From assembly GCA_021044545.1 (NCBI GenBank), contig CP087990.1, positions 1,798,001 to 1,862,000 of the forward strand: a DNA stretch of 64,000 nt. The letters are read 5' to 3'. The stretch is from Comamonadaceae bacterium M7527 (GTDB lineage: Bacteria; Pseudomonadota; Gammaproteobacteria; Burkholderiales; Burkholderiaceae_C). Shown piece after piece: positions 9,455 through 18,051 of this stretch. The position numbers and the translations under genes are program-made. Every line of letters starts with the position of its first letter. The first letter of the stretch is position 1. The notes beneath the pieces are model-generated. The model did not search any database, was not told the DNA's origin, and saw only the letters and a list, made by a program, of their open reading frames with translations.

Positions 9455-9655
9455 ATGAACACCATTCAACTCACCATAACGGGTATGACCTGCGCTCACT
9501 GCGAAAAAGCCGTAATGACAGCCATCAAGTCTGTAGACATCAATGCACAAGCACACATAGACAGGGCGCATAACAGTGCCACTATCTCATCGGATCAAGC
9601 CGTGCAAGCGTTTATAGAGGCCATCACAGCAGAGGGCTATACGGTTACGGCTTAA
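9455..9655 (+). CDS. CopZ-like heavy-metal-associated (HMA) chaperone
   Basis: A 66-residue single HMA domain with no signal peptide, so it acts in the cytoplasm. The metal-binding loop is GMTCAHCEKAV (Cys 12 and 15 from the start). The length matches CopZ-type copper chaperones that hand Cu(I) to CopA. It lies 23 bases after the CusF-like gene, at the end of the copper operon. Other soft metals are possible, but the context argues for copper. Confidence 0.88.
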   Translation: MNTIQLTITGMTCAHCEKAVMTAIKSVDINAQAHIDRAHNSATISSDQAVQAFIEAITAEGYTVTA

Positions 9656-9794
9656 ACGCATGTGAACTTTACAAAGACATTACACAAGTCTTAAGTGGGC
9701 GACACACAGGCCGCGCACACTCACTCGCATACCAAGCAGCATAGTCAACAAGGGGTTGATGAAGCCTTGGCTTGGTCCATATTAGGAGTGTGTA

Positions 9795-10292
9795 ATGTCT
9801 TCAATAAAACGTGTCATAGGTTTGGGTGTTGTCGCCAGCGCCATGGTGGTGTCTGGCTTGGTCTTGGCCAGCAACCATGGCGGCGACCCTAGCAATCAAA
9901 GCCACCAGCACGGCAAAGCAATGCAGCAGCGCATGGGTGAGCTAAAGGCAAAGCTGGCGATTACTGCGGCACAAGAAGGCGCTTGGGGTGACTTTCAGTT
10001 AGCGATGCAGCGGCCCTCGAAAGCTATGGGCAATGAAGAGGCAAAAAGCGCCAAGCGCGATGCCATGAAAGCCATGACAACGCCCCAGCGTTTAGACGCA
10101 ATGCTGGCCATGAAGCAGCAGCGAGACGCCTATATGACAGTGCGTACCGATGCGATTCGCAGCTTTTACACTGAACTCACACCCTCACAACAAACCGTTT
10201 TTGACCATGCGTTTCAACAGCTAATGGGTGGTAAGAAAATGAATAAGCATCGCGGTGGTCGAGGCAACCGAGGCGATCACGACGACCACTAA
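9795..10292 (+). CDS. Spy/CpxP-type periplasmic protein (LTxxQ family)
   Basis: A 165-residue exported protein. The signal peptide runs to about residue 26 (GVVASAMVVSGLVLASN), followed by a helical, His-, Met- and Lys-rich body with the family motif LTPSQQ (about residues 136-141) and a basic, His/Asp-rich tail (RGGRGNRGDHDDH). Spy/CpxP proteins are envelope-stress chaperones that often respond to copper or zinc; that role is inferred. The start has a GGAG site. It is 139 bases from the CopZ-like gene and may have its own promoter. It is the last gene before the putative origin. Confidence 0.78.
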   Translation: MSSIKRVIGLGVVASAMVVSGLVLASNHGGDPSNQSHQHGKAMQQRMGELKAKLAITAAQEGAWGDFQLAMQRPSKAMGNEEAKSAKRDAMKAMTTPQRLDAMLAMKQQRDAYMTVRTDAIRSFYTELTPSQQTVFDHAFQQLMGGKKMNKHRGGRGNRGDHDDH

Positions 10293-10374
10293 AGCCATAT
10301 CACGTGGTTTAGAAGGTGTGGCCCTAGCTTTTTTTTGCTAAAAACACAAGCAAACAATTTAACAAAATGTAATC

Positions 10375-10600
10375 TGTGGATAAGCCTGTGCACGCAAATT
10401 GAACAACCACAAGCTTATCCACAGCGGGTACCATTTTCTAAAAGTTGTTGGTTAAGTATCAACCCGTCATAAGCCAGCTTTTCTCACAGTTGTACTGGCA
10501 GTTGTTGGTTGTTTTCAATGCAGATAATGTGGTTATCAACACAAAACCCGCTGCTCTACTACTACTACTATTTTTATTTAAAGAATTAAAACCATAAGAC
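10375..10600. other. Candidate chromosomal replication origin (oriC)
   Basis: Two perfect DnaA boxes face each other: TGTGGATAA at 10375-10383 and TTATCCACA at 10415-10423. A third, one mismatch away, is TTATCAACA at 10533-10541. After a 14-base GC-rich spacer come five CTA triplets (10556-10570), matching the DnaA-trio element, and then an AT-rich stretch (about 10571-10592) suited to duplex unwinding. This order (box, spacer, trio, AT-rich) is the basal unwinding layout described in Bacillus subtilis and other bacteria. The region is the only long non-coding gap nearby (10293-10716), lies upstream of minCDE and mnmG-rsmG-parAB, and has parS sites 4-5 kb away. No dnaA gene is in the window. 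This is an inference, not proof of origin function. Confidence 0.72.
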
Positions 10601-10716
10601 AGGACAACTTGATTGGACCAGCTCAATATCAGGCCAACCTACTGCTGTTGATGGGCTTTATCACTGCTAAGATGGGTTTTGTTTTGACACCTAGCCCCTT
10701 TTTTTAAACGCCTACC

Positions 10717-11499
10717 GTGACGACACCAAGCCAACAACCCTCATGCTTTGACATTAAAAGTGCTCACCTTGGCTTGGTAGCGGTGATGTTTAAAACCTTG
10801 GACACCCAGGCCATCGGCGCCGAATTAAACCAACGGTTTGCCGAATTTCCAGACTTTTTTGATCAAGACGCCGTTGTCATTGATTTGTCAGCCGCTGTGG
10901 ATGAAGGCGTAAACCTTTGTGACATTGATTGGCCTACCTGGCTTGAGATGTTGAAGGCTTTCAATATGATTGCACTCGCGGTCAGAGGTGTACCCGAATC
11001 TTGGAAAACAGAGCTGGCAACGCATAACTTGGTGTGGATGGCCAGTCCAGCAAGCTTAAACAATCAAGCGGCATCACAGCAAACAAGTTCAAGTACAGAC
11101 AAAAGTTCAGGCGCCGCGTCTGATGCGGTGTTGTCAGTACCAGCGCTGGCACCAGCTGCAATGGTGGTGAGTAAACCTCTGAGGTCTGGGCAGCGTGTTT
11201 ATGCAAAGGGCGGTGACTTGGTGGTCATGGCCATGGTCAACGCAGGCGCTGAAGTGATTGCTGATGGTCATATTCATGTGTATGCGCCGTTGCGGGGTAG
11301 GGCCATTGCCGGGGCCAGAGGCGATACGTCAGCACGTGTATTTGCTTTAACGTTTGAGCCAGAGCTGGTTTCTATTGCTGGTATTTACCAAAGCATTGAT
11401 GAGGGCTTGCCAGCTGGCGTGCACGGCGCTGCCGCCTATGTTTCTTTGCAAGTTCAAGAAGGGCAGGAACGCTTGATTTATCAAGCTATTTCTCGTTAA
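10717..11499 (+). CDS. minC: Septum-site determining protein MinC
   Basis: A 260-residue FtsZ-assembly inhibitor that keeps division away from the poles. The N-terminal domain (about 1-105) is followed by a Ser/Gln-rich linker and the conserved C-terminal beta-helix domain, starting at RSGQRVYAKGGDLVV (about residue 157) with GAEVIADGHIHVYAPLRGRA and ARVFALTF. This C-terminal domain binds MinD. The start is GTG at 10717; no better start follows before conserved sequence. It is 136 bases upstream of minD, with minE after that, the standard order. Confidence 0.93.
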   Translation: MTTPSQQPSCFDIKSAHLGLVAVMFKTLDTQAIGAELNQRFAEFPDFFDQDAVVIDLSAAVDEGVNLCDIDWPTWLEMLKAFNMIALAVRGVPESWKTELATHNLVWMASPASLNNQAASQQTSSSTDKSSGAASDAVLSVPALAPAAMVVSKPLRSGQRVYAKGGDLVVMAMVNAGAEVIADGHIHVYAPLRGRAIAGARGDTSARVFALTFEPELVSIAGIYQSIDEGLPAGVHGAAAYVSLQVQEGQERLIYQAISR

Positions 11500-11635
11500 G
11501 CCAAGGCCTTAACCACTCAATTAGCGCTTAAACACCGTTAAACTCTTTGGTGTGAATGCTTGCGTTAAAAGCGCAAAAGACGGTAAGAATGCCGTTCGTA
11601 TGGGTTTATTTCATTAGGTTTCTTAGGTAGAGCAC

Positions 11636-12451
11636 ATGACAAAAATTGTTGTCGTTACGTCGGGTAAAGGTGGTGTTGGTAAAACAACCACCAGCGCGAG
11701 TTTTGCAAGTGGTTTGGCCATGCGTGGCCTAAAAACAGTGGTGATTGACTTTGATGTGGGTTTGCGTAATTTAGACCTCATCATGGGCTGTGAGCGTCGG
11801 GTGGTGTACGACTTTATCAACGTCATTCAAGGCGAAGCTACTTTGAATCAAGCGCTGATCAAAGACAAGCAAAGCGACAAGCTGTATGTATTGGCGGCCT
11901 CACAGACCCGCGACAAAGAGGCCTTGACGGCTGAGGGCGTTGAGAAAGTGCTCAACGATTTGAAAGCCATGGCATTTGATTACATTGTGTGTGATTCACC
12001 CGCGGGCATAGAAACAGGCGCGTTGTTGGCCATGCACTTTGCCGATGAGGCCTTGGTGGTAACCAATCCAGAAGTATCGTCAGTGCGTGACTCTGATCGT
12101 ATTTTGGGCATGCTCAGTTCAAAGACTAAGCGCGCCATAGACGGCGCAGACCCTATAAAAGAGCATTTACTCATTACGCGCTACAACCCCAGCCGTGTTG
12201 AAGGCGGACAAATGTTGTCTTTAGACGATATTCAAGATATCTTGCGCGTCAAGCTCATAGGCGTTATTCCAGAGTCTGAAACCGTGTTGCAAGCGTCTAA
12301 CCAAGGTTTACCAGCTGTGCACATGCAAGGTACAGATGTGGCTGAAGCCTATAAAGATGTGATTGACCGGTTTTTGGGCGAAGAGCGCCCCTTGCGCTTT
12401 GTAGACGCTCAAAAGGCTGGCCTACTCAAACGCTTGTTTGGTGGGAGGTAA
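11636..12451 (+). CDS. minD: Septum-site determining ATPase MinD
   Basis: A 271-residue membrane-cycling ATPase that recruits MinC. The deviant Walker A motif GKGGVGKTTT is at residues 10-19, DFDVGLRNLDL gives the switch region, and the C-terminus GLLKRLFGGR is the amphipathic membrane-targeting helix. The length equals E. coli MinD (270). It is 6 bases upstream of minE. Nothing is missing from the family pattern. Confidence 0.97.
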   Translation: MTKIVVVTSGKGGVGKTTTSASFASGLAMRGLKTVVIDFDVGLRNLDLIMGCERRVVYDFINVIQGEATLNQALIKDKQSDKLYVLAASQTRDKEALTAEGVEKVLNDLKAMAFDYIVCDSPAGIETGALLAMHFADEALVVTNPEVSSVRDSDRILGMLSSKTKRAIDGADPIKEHLLITRYNPSRVEGGQMLSLDDIQDILRVKLIGVIPESETVLQASNQGLPAVHMQGTDVAEAYKDVIDRFLGEERPLRFVDAQKAGLLKRLFGGR

Positions 12452-12457
12452 GTATTT

Positions 12458-12715
12458 ATGTCTCTTTTGTCTTTCTTCACAGGTGAGAAGAAGAAAACAG
12501 CCAACGTTGCCAAAGAGCGTTTGCAAATCATTTTGGCGCATGAGCGCGGTGGCCGCGAGTCGGTGCCAGATTTTTTGCCAGCGCTGCAGCGTGACTTGGT
12601 AGCGGTTATTTCCAAGTACATCAAGATTGACGCCAACGACATCAAGGTTAACCTTGAACGTGACGCCGATATGGAAATCCTTGAAGTCAAAATTGAGTTA
12701 CCCGATAGCAACTAA
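12458..12715 (+). CDS. minE: Division-site topological specificity factor MinE
   Basis: An 85-residue MinD activator that drives Min oscillation. The N-terminal SLLSFFTGEKKKTANVAKER region is the membrane and MinD-binding segment, and RLQIILAHERGG follows as in all MinE proteins. The C-terminal dimerisation domain runs from about residue 36. Minor length differences from E. coli MinE (88) are normal. A strong terminator follows at 12745-12781, closing the minCDE operon. Confidence 0.96.
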   Translation: MSLLSFFTGEKKKTANVAKERLQIILAHERGGRESVPDFLPALQRDLVAVISKYIKIDANDIKVNLERDADMEILEVKIELPDSN

Positions 12716-12744
12716 GCCCAGCTTTTTCTATTCGTGGCAGCTTC

Positions 12745-12781
12745 AACCACCTGTGCAGTTATCTGAGCAGGTGGTTTTTTT
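12745..12781 (+). terminator. Rho-independent terminator after minE
   Basis: A perfect 9-base stem (AACCACCTG at 12745-12753, CAGGTGGTT at 12768-12776) with a 14-base loop is followed by a run of T. It lies 30 bases after the minE stop and separates min from mnmG. Confidence 0.88.
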
Positions 12782-12845
12782 ATGCATGGCACTAAAATAG
12801 GCAGTTAATACAACAGCTTTGTGTACAACTACGATTTGGTCTCTT

Positions 12846-14885
12846 ATGCGTTATCCAGAAACTTTTGATGTGATTGTGGTCGGTGGCGGTCATGCCGGCA
12901 CCGAAGCCGCATTGGCCAGCGCACGCATGGGTTGTCGCACTTTGCTGCTCACGCACAATATAGAAACTCTAGGGCAAATGAGTTGCAATCCGTCCATTGG
13001 CGGTATTGGCAAAGGCCATTTGGTAAAAGAAGTGGACGCCATGGGCGGCGTTATGGCATTGGCCACTGACAGTGCGGGCATTCAATTTAGGGTTCTCAAT
13101 AGTTCAAAGGGCCCAGCAGTAAGGGCCACACGAGCACAGGCTGATCGCGTGTTGTACAAGGCAGCCGTTAGGCACACGCTGGAGAATCAGGACAATTTGC
13201 AAATATTCCAACAATCAGTCGAAGATCTGATTGTGCAAGGTGACCGTGTCGTTGGTGCTGTAACGCAAGTGGGTTTGCAGTTTTATGCGGGCACAGTGGT
13301 ATTAACAGCCGGTACGTTTTTAGACGGAAAAATTCATGTAGGTCTGAATAATTTTGCAGGCGGCAGGGCAGGTGATCCACCATCTGTGGGTTTATCGGCA
13401 CGTTTGAAAGAATTGTCACTGCCTCAAGGCAGACTCAAGACGGGTACGCCGCCGCGCCTGGATGGGCGCACCATTGATTTTTCCAGGTGCCAGGCGCAGC
13501 CAGGTGATGGCACACCGGGTGGTATGCGGGAGGACGGTGGCATACCGGTGATGAGTTACATGGGTCACGCCGGCATGCACCCACAACAAATACCTTGCTG
13601 GATCACGCACACCAACGAGCAAACACACGACATTATTCGCAGTGGCTTTGACAGAAGCCCCATGTTCATGGGCAAGATTGAAGGCGTTGGCCCCCGCTAC
13701 TGTCCAAGTGTGGAAGACAAGGTGAATCGCTTTGCCGATAAGGAAAGCCACCAGATATTTTTAGAGCCAGAGGGTTTGACAACGCACGAGTATTACCCCA
13801 ACGGCATTTCTACCAGCTTGCCGTTTGATATTCAGTTTGCCCTGGTGCGTTCAATGAAGGGTCTGGAAAATGCCAATATTGTGCGCCCAGGCTATGCCAT
13901 TGAATATGACTACTTTGATCCACGCGCATTAAAAAACACTTTTGAGACCAAATCCATTAAAGGCTTATTTTTTGCCGGACAAATCAATGGAACGACAGGT
14001 TACGAAGAGGCCGCAGCTCAGGGTTTGTTTGCAGGCATCAATGCCGCACTACAAGTTCAAGGAAAAGGCCCCTGGTTGCCGGGACGTGATCAAGCCTATC
14101 TGGGCGTGTTGGTAGATGATTTGGTTACCAAGGGCGTTACCGAGCCTTACCGCATGTTTACCAGCAGGGCCGAGTACCGTTTGCAATTGCGTGAAGACAA
14201 TGCAGACGCCAGACTCACAGAAATAGGGCGGTCAATGGGTTTGGTGGATGACATGCGCTGGGATGCGTTTAACCGCAAGAGGGATATTGTTTCACGTGAA
14301 ACACAACGCCTTGGTACAACATGGGTGAATCCTAAAAATCTGCCCAAAGCTGAAGCCATTCGGGTCGTTGGCCAACCCTTGGAGCGTGAATACAGCTTGG
14401 CAGACTTGTTGCGTAGACCTGGCGTTGACTATCAAGCCTTGGTTGCGATGAATGATGGTGTATATGCGCAAGACATATTTGCCACGGCAGCAGATAAAGG
14501 GCTTATATCAGGTGACACGTCTGATCAATGGACGGAGGAACACGAGCAAGTGTTGCGTGCCGCGGTGATTGAGCAAGTTGAAATTGGCCTGAAATATCAA
14601 GGCTATATTGACAGGCAAAAGGATCAAATCGAGCGCTCGTCTTATTACGAGAACCTGCCATTGCCAGATAACTTTGACTATTTGAACGTGGCAGCTTTAG
14701 GCTTTGAGGTGAGACAAACACTTGATCAGCAGCGCCCCCAAACATTGGGCCAGGCATCTCGCATATCTGGTGTGACACCCGCCGCCATTTCCTTGCTGCT
14801 GGTGCATTTAAAGAAAATAGGCATTAAGCCAGACTTTGCGCCCAAGTCGGCCAAGCCAAAGCCAAGCACCAGCGAGGCAGCTTGA
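12846..14885 (+). CDS. mnmG: tRNA uridine-5-carboxymethylaminomethyl modification enzyme MnmG (GidA)
   Basis: A 679-residue FAD-dependent enzyme that, with MnmE, installs the cmnm5 group on wobble uridine 34 of some tRNAs. The FAD motif GGGHAGTEAA is near the N-terminus, followed by NPSIGGIGKGHLVKE, GTPPRLDGRTIDF and the C-terminal signature FAGQINGTTGYEEAAAQG. The ATG at 12846 is chosen, just before RYPETFDVIVVGGG; an upstream TTG at 12819 adds nine unconserved residues. The stop overlaps the rsmG start by one base (TGATG). A perfect parS site is embedded at 14288-14303. Confidence 0.97.
   Translation: MRYPETFDVIVVGGGHAGTEAALASARMGCRTLLLTHNIETLGQMSCNPSIGGIGKGHLVKEVDAMGGVMALATDSAGIQFRVLNSSKGPAVRATRAQADRVLYKAAVRHTLENQDNLQIFQQSVEDLIVQGDRVVGAVTQVGLQFYAGTVVLTAGTFLDGKIHVGLNNFAGGRAGDPPSVGLSARLKELSLPQGRLKTGTPPRLDGRTIDFSRCQAQPGDGTPGGMREDGGIPVMSYMGHAGMHPQQIPCWITHTNEQTHDIIRSGFDRSPMFMGKIEGVGPRYCPSVEDKVNRFADKESHQIFLEPEGLTTHEYYPNGISTSLPFDIQFALVRSMKGLENANIVRPGYAIEYDYFDPRALKNTFETKSIKGLFFAGQINGTTGYEEAAAQGLFAGINAALQVQGKGPWLPGRDQAYLGVLVDDLVTKGVTEPYRMFTSRAEYRLQLREDNADARLTEIGRSMGLVDDMRWDAFNRKRDIVSRETQRLGTTWVNPKNLPKAEAIRVVGQPLEREYSLADLLRRPGVDYQALVAMNDGVYAQDIFATAADKGLISGDTSDQWTEEHEQVLRAAVIEQVEIGLKYQGYIDRQKDQIERSSYYENLPLPDNFDYLNVAALGFEVRQTLDQQRPQTLGQASRISGVTPAAISLLLVHLKKIGIKPDFAPKSAKPKPSTSEAA
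14288..14303. other. parS centromere site (perfect consensus) inside mnmG
   Basis: The 16-base palindrome TGTTTCACGTGAAACA is identical to the widely conserved chromosomal parS consensus bound by ParB. It is read through as mnmG codons. parB is encoded 2.8 kb downstream. Confidence 0.93.
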
Positions 14886-15601
14886 TGGTTGCAGCGACTC
14901 ATTTGACTGTTATTGCCAACGCGCAAGATCAATTACAGGACCCGGCACTGTTGCAACAAACCGCAGCCAGCATGGGCGTGGTCGTGTCCATAGAGCAAGC
15001 CGCAGCCTTGCAGTTATATGCCCAGTTGTTACTGCAATGGAACAAGGTTTACAACCTTACAGCCATACGAAACCCCAACGAAGTGTTAACCCACCACTTG
15101 TTGGACAGTTTGTCGGTGGTGCCAGCGCTTAAGCGGCAATTGGCTGAACAAGGCTGGGGAAACGCGGCGCAAATAGATTTGTTGGATGTGGGTTCCGGCG
15201 GCGGTTTGCCTGGCGTGGTGTTGGCCATTGTGTGTCCTGAGCTACGGGTAAGTTGCGTAGATACGGTGGCCAAAAAAGCTGCCTTTGTACAGCAGGTAGC
15301 GGCCCAGTTACCTGCGGCTGTTTTGGGCGGTCGCTTGAAAGCCATACACAACCGGGTTGAAAAGTTAACAACACAATACGACCTGGTGACATCGCGCGCC
15401 TTTGCCTCTCTCGCAGATTTCACCACCTGGTCTCGTCAAGCTTTAAAGCCAACAGGTTTCTGGATGGCCATGAAGGGTCAGCACCCAGAGCAGGAAATAG
15501 TCCAGCTGCCCAGTTGGGTTGACATGTTTCACGTGGAACAACTTAAAGTGCCCGGGCTTGATGCGCAGCGTTGTGTGTTTTGGCTAAGAGATAAGGGCTG
15601 A
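14885..15601 (+). CDS. rsmG: 16S rRNA m7G527 methyltransferase RsmG (GidB)
   Basis: A 238-residue SAM-dependent methyltransferase for G527 of 16S rRNA; its loss gives low-level streptomycin resistance in other bacteria. The family signature WNKVYNLTAIRNP is followed by LLDSLSVVPAL and the SAM-binding loop LLDVGSGGGLPG. The ATG at 14885 shares one base with the mnmG stop, so the two are translationally coupled. A second parS site lies in codons near the C-terminus (15525-15540). Confidence 0.95.
   Translation: MVAATHLTVIANAQDQLQDPALLQQTAASMGVVVSIEQAAALQLYAQLLLQWNKVYNLTAIRNPNEVLTHHLLDSLSVVPALKRQLAEQGWGNAAQIDLLDVGSGGGLPGVVLAIVCPELRVSCVDTVAKKAAFVQQVAAQLPAAVLGGRLKAIHNRVEKLTTQYDLVTSRAFASLADFTTWSRQALKPTGFWMAMKGQHPEQEIVQLPSWVDMFHVEQLKVPGLDAQRCVFWLRDKG
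15525..15540. other. Second parS site, inside rsmG
   Basis: TGTTTCACGTGGAACA differs from the palindromic consensus at one base. Its reverse complement TGTTCCACGTGAAACA fits the degenerate consensus TGTTNCACGTGAAACA. It is 198 bases upstream of parA and 1.2 kb from the first parS. Confidence 0.88.
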
Positions 15602-15737
15602 GTCTCTAGGCGCTATCACGTAAACTAAGCCTACTGCGCAAATTCAGCAGCTTAGGCGCGCAAAGCCCTCAAGACACGACAATGGGGGCTTTGTAATTTG
15701 TGCGCATTGCACGACATTTACATCCGAGTACCAGCAT

Positions 15738-16511
15738 ATGGCCAAAATTTTCTGCGTAGCCAACCAAAAAGGCGGTGTGGGTAAAACCACCACGACAGTC
15801 AACCTGGCTGCGGGCTTGGCCAAAGTGGGGCAGCGCGTACTCATGATTGACCTTGACCCGCAAGGCAATGCCACCATGGGCTCTGGTGTAGATAAACGCA
15901 TCTTGGAACACACTGTGTACGACGTGTTGTGGGGCAGTGCGTCACTAAGTGACGCCAAGGTGCACAGCAAAGCGTGCGGCTATGACGTACTAGGTGCCAA
16001 CCGCGAGTTGGCCGGCGCTGAAGTAGAGCTGGTGGATCTGGACAACCGCGAAAATCGCTTAAAAGATGCCATTGCAAGTGTTGCCAGCGACTATGATTTT
16101 GTGCTGATTGACTGCCCGCCGTCGCTAAACATGCTCACGCTTAATGGCCTGTGTGCGGCGCACGGCGTTATTGTGCCCATGCAGTGCGAATACTTTGCGC
16201 TTGAGGGCCTTAGTGATTTGGTGAACACCATTAAACAGGTGCACGGCAATCTCAACAACGATCTTGAGTTGATTGGTTTGCTGCGCGTCATGTTTGACCC
16301 GCGCATCACCTTGCAACAACAAGTCAGCGATCAGATTAAAACGCACTTTGGCGACAAGGTGTTCAACGCAGTGATACCGCGTAACGTACGTTTGGCCGAA
16401 GCACCCAGCTACGGCTTGCCAGGTGTGGTGTTTGACCCTGCAGCCAAAGGCTCACAGGCCTTTATTGAATTTGCTGCTGAGATGGTGCAGCGCATGGGCA
16501 CAAAGCCATAA
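15738..16511 (+). CDS. parA: Chromosome partitioning ATPase ParA (Soj)
   Basis: A 257-residue small chromosomal ParA without the N-terminal HTH of plasmid ParA. The deviant Walker A KGGVGKTTTTVNLAAGLA is near the N-terminus, with MIDLDPQGNATMGSG and a Walker B-like DFVLIDCPPSLNMLT. It drives origin segregation with ParB bound at parS. A 136-base gap separates it from rsmG. The gene order parA - hydrolase - parB is kept. Confidence 0.97.
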   Translation: MAKIFCVANQKGGVGKTTTTVNLAAGLAKVGQRVLMIDLDPQGNATMGSGVDKRILEHTVYDVLWGSASLSDAKVHSKACGYDVLGANRELAGAEVELVDLDNRENRLKDAIASVASDYDFVLIDCPPSLNMLTLNGLCAAHGVIVPMQCEYFALEGLSDLVNTIKQVHGNLNNDLELIGLLRVMFDPRITLQQQVSDQIKTHFGDKVFNAVIPRNVRLAEAPSYGLPGVVFDPAAKGSQAFIEFAAEMVQRMGTKP

Positions 16512-16519
16512 CCGCCGTT

Positions 16520-17079
16520 ATGCAACAAGGTACAACCGTACTGACGTTGCCAGGCTGGCTGGATTCAGGCCAGGGCCATTGGCAGACCTATTGGGAACAG
16601 TTGTTTGGGGCACAGCGTGTGCAACAACACGATTGGGAGCAGCCTTTGCGTGGCGACTGGGTTGCCGCACTTGAAGAGCACATGCTGGATGTTGTAAAGC
16701 AAACACAAACGACCACGCCGCGTTTTGCTGTTGCAGCGCATAGCTTGGGCTGTCATTTACTGGCCGCATGGCGTCGCATTCACAACACGCCCATTGGGTT
16801 GTTGGCGCATTGCTGGTGGCCCCGCCAGACTTGGCGCAGGCCAACACTCCACCAGCGGTGGCACGCTGGCAACCCGCATCAACAAAGGCTTTACCGTTCA
16901 AAGCAGTGGTTTTGGGCAGCGACAACGACCCGTTTTCCAGCTGGGTCAGTACACAAGCACTGGCCATGCAGTGGGGTGCAACGGTGCAGTGTATGACTGA
17001 TGCCGGACACATTAATGCAGATTCAGGTTTGGGCGATTGGCCCTATGGCTGGCGCCGTCTGCAACAACTTTTGGAGTAA
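16520..17079 (+). CDS. RBBP9/YdeN-like alpha/beta hydrolase, frameshifted in this sequence
   Basis: A small serine-hydrolase-fold protein, about 186 residues once repaired. The first frame has TLPGWLDSGQGHWQ near the start and the nucleophile elbow AAHSLGCHL (Ser about residue 75). The second frame, from about 16808, supplies ALLVAPPDLA, the acid region VVLGSDNDPFSS and the catalytic His in DAGHINADSG. The break is at GGCGCA (16804-16809); GGCGGCA would restore the frame, a loss of one G. It is wedged between parA (8 bases away) and parB (9 bases away) in one operon. The substrate is unknown; it is probably intact in the cell. Confidence 0.8.
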
Positions 17080-17088
17080 ACAAACAAC

Positions 17089-18051
17089 ATGGCAACCAAG
17101 AAAACAAAAGGCCTGGGCCGCGGCCTGGAGGCTTTGCTAGGCCCAGCCGTTAGCGACACGCCTGCTGGCGCAGCAAACAGCACAGACACACCTTCAAGCC
17201 TGCGCTTGGACCAACTGCAAGCCGGCGTGTATCAGCCTCGCACGCACATGGACGAGGGCGCTTTGTACGAGTTGGCCGAGAGCATCAAGGCGCAAGGCAT
17301 CATGCAGCCTATATTGGTACGCCCCATTGATGGCACTGGCAAGTACCAGCCGCTTAGTGGCAAGGCTTTGGCCAATCAACGCTTCGAGATCATTGCGGGC
17401 GAGCGGCGTTCACGCGCTGCCAAGTTGGCGGGTTTGCTAGAGGTACCAGTGCTGATTCGCGATGTGGACGACAGGGCAGCTGCGGCCATGGCGCTGATAG
17501 AGAACATGCAGCGTGAAGACCTCAACCCACTGGAAGAGGCCAAAGGCTTGCAGCGACTTATTAAGGAGTTTGGCCTAACCCACGAAGATGCCGCGCAAAG
17601 CGTAGGCCGATCTCGCAGTGGTGCCAGCAATTTGTTGCGCTTGCTCAATTTGGCGGAGCCTGTGCAAACCATGCTCATGGCCGGCGACATAGACATGGGC
17701 CATGCACGCGCCCTGCTGGCGTTGGAGCGCGCCACTCAAATTACGGCAGCCAATCAGATTGTGGCCAAAAAAATGTCGGTGCGTGAAACCGAATCCATGG
17801 TTAAAAAGTTATCCGCCGAGTTTCATTTGGTGCCCAGCAAGAAACTCAAGGCAGACAAGTCACGCGACACAAAGCGCATAGAAGAAGAATTGTCAGACCT
17901 ATTGGCGGCGGTAGTTGAAGTGCGCGTGAAAAAGCGCGTCAAGCGCGGCAGCCGTGTTGAAGAGCTGGGTGAGGTGGCCGTGTCATTTGGTAGCCTGGCC
18001 GAGCTCAACGGGCTAATTGATAGACTGCGCGGCCACGCGCAGGCGACTTAA
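17089..18051 (+). CDS. parB: Chromosome partitioning protein ParB (Spo0J)
   Basis: A 320-residue parS-binding CTP switch protein. The N-terminus KGLGRGLEALLG is the ParA-interacting region. The conserved core follows: PILVRP, the CTP-binding GERRSRAAKLAGL, ENMQREDLNPLEEA, and the HTH around GLTHEDAAQSVGRSRSGASNLLRL. The C-terminal dimerisation domain ends with LIDRLRG. Its stop overlaps the stop of the convergent FAD oxidase gene by 3 bases. Confidence 0.96.
   Translation: MATKKTKGLGRGLEALLGPAVSDTPAGAANSTDTPSSLRLDQLQAGVYQPRTHMDEGALYELAESIKAQGIMQPILVRPIDGTGKYQPLSGKALANQRFEIIAGERRSRAAKLAGLLEVPVLIRDVDDRAAAAMALIENMQREDLNPLEEAKGLQRLIKEFGLTHEDAAQSVGRSRSGASNLLRLLNLAEPVQTMLMAGDIDMGHARALLALERATQITAANQIVAKKMSVRETESMVKKLSAEFHLVPSKKLKADKSRDTKRIEEELSDLLAAVVEVRVKKRVKRGSRVEELGEVAVSFGSLAELNGLIDRLRGHAQAT

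Noticed and set aside
10301..10316. Possible extra parS near TATCACGTGGTT
   Set aside because: Only the CACGTG core matches; the flanks differ from the consensus.
12819..12845. Upstream TTG start for mnmG
   Set aside because: It adds nine unconserved residues and overlaps the promoter area; the ATG at 12846 precedes the FAD motif directly.
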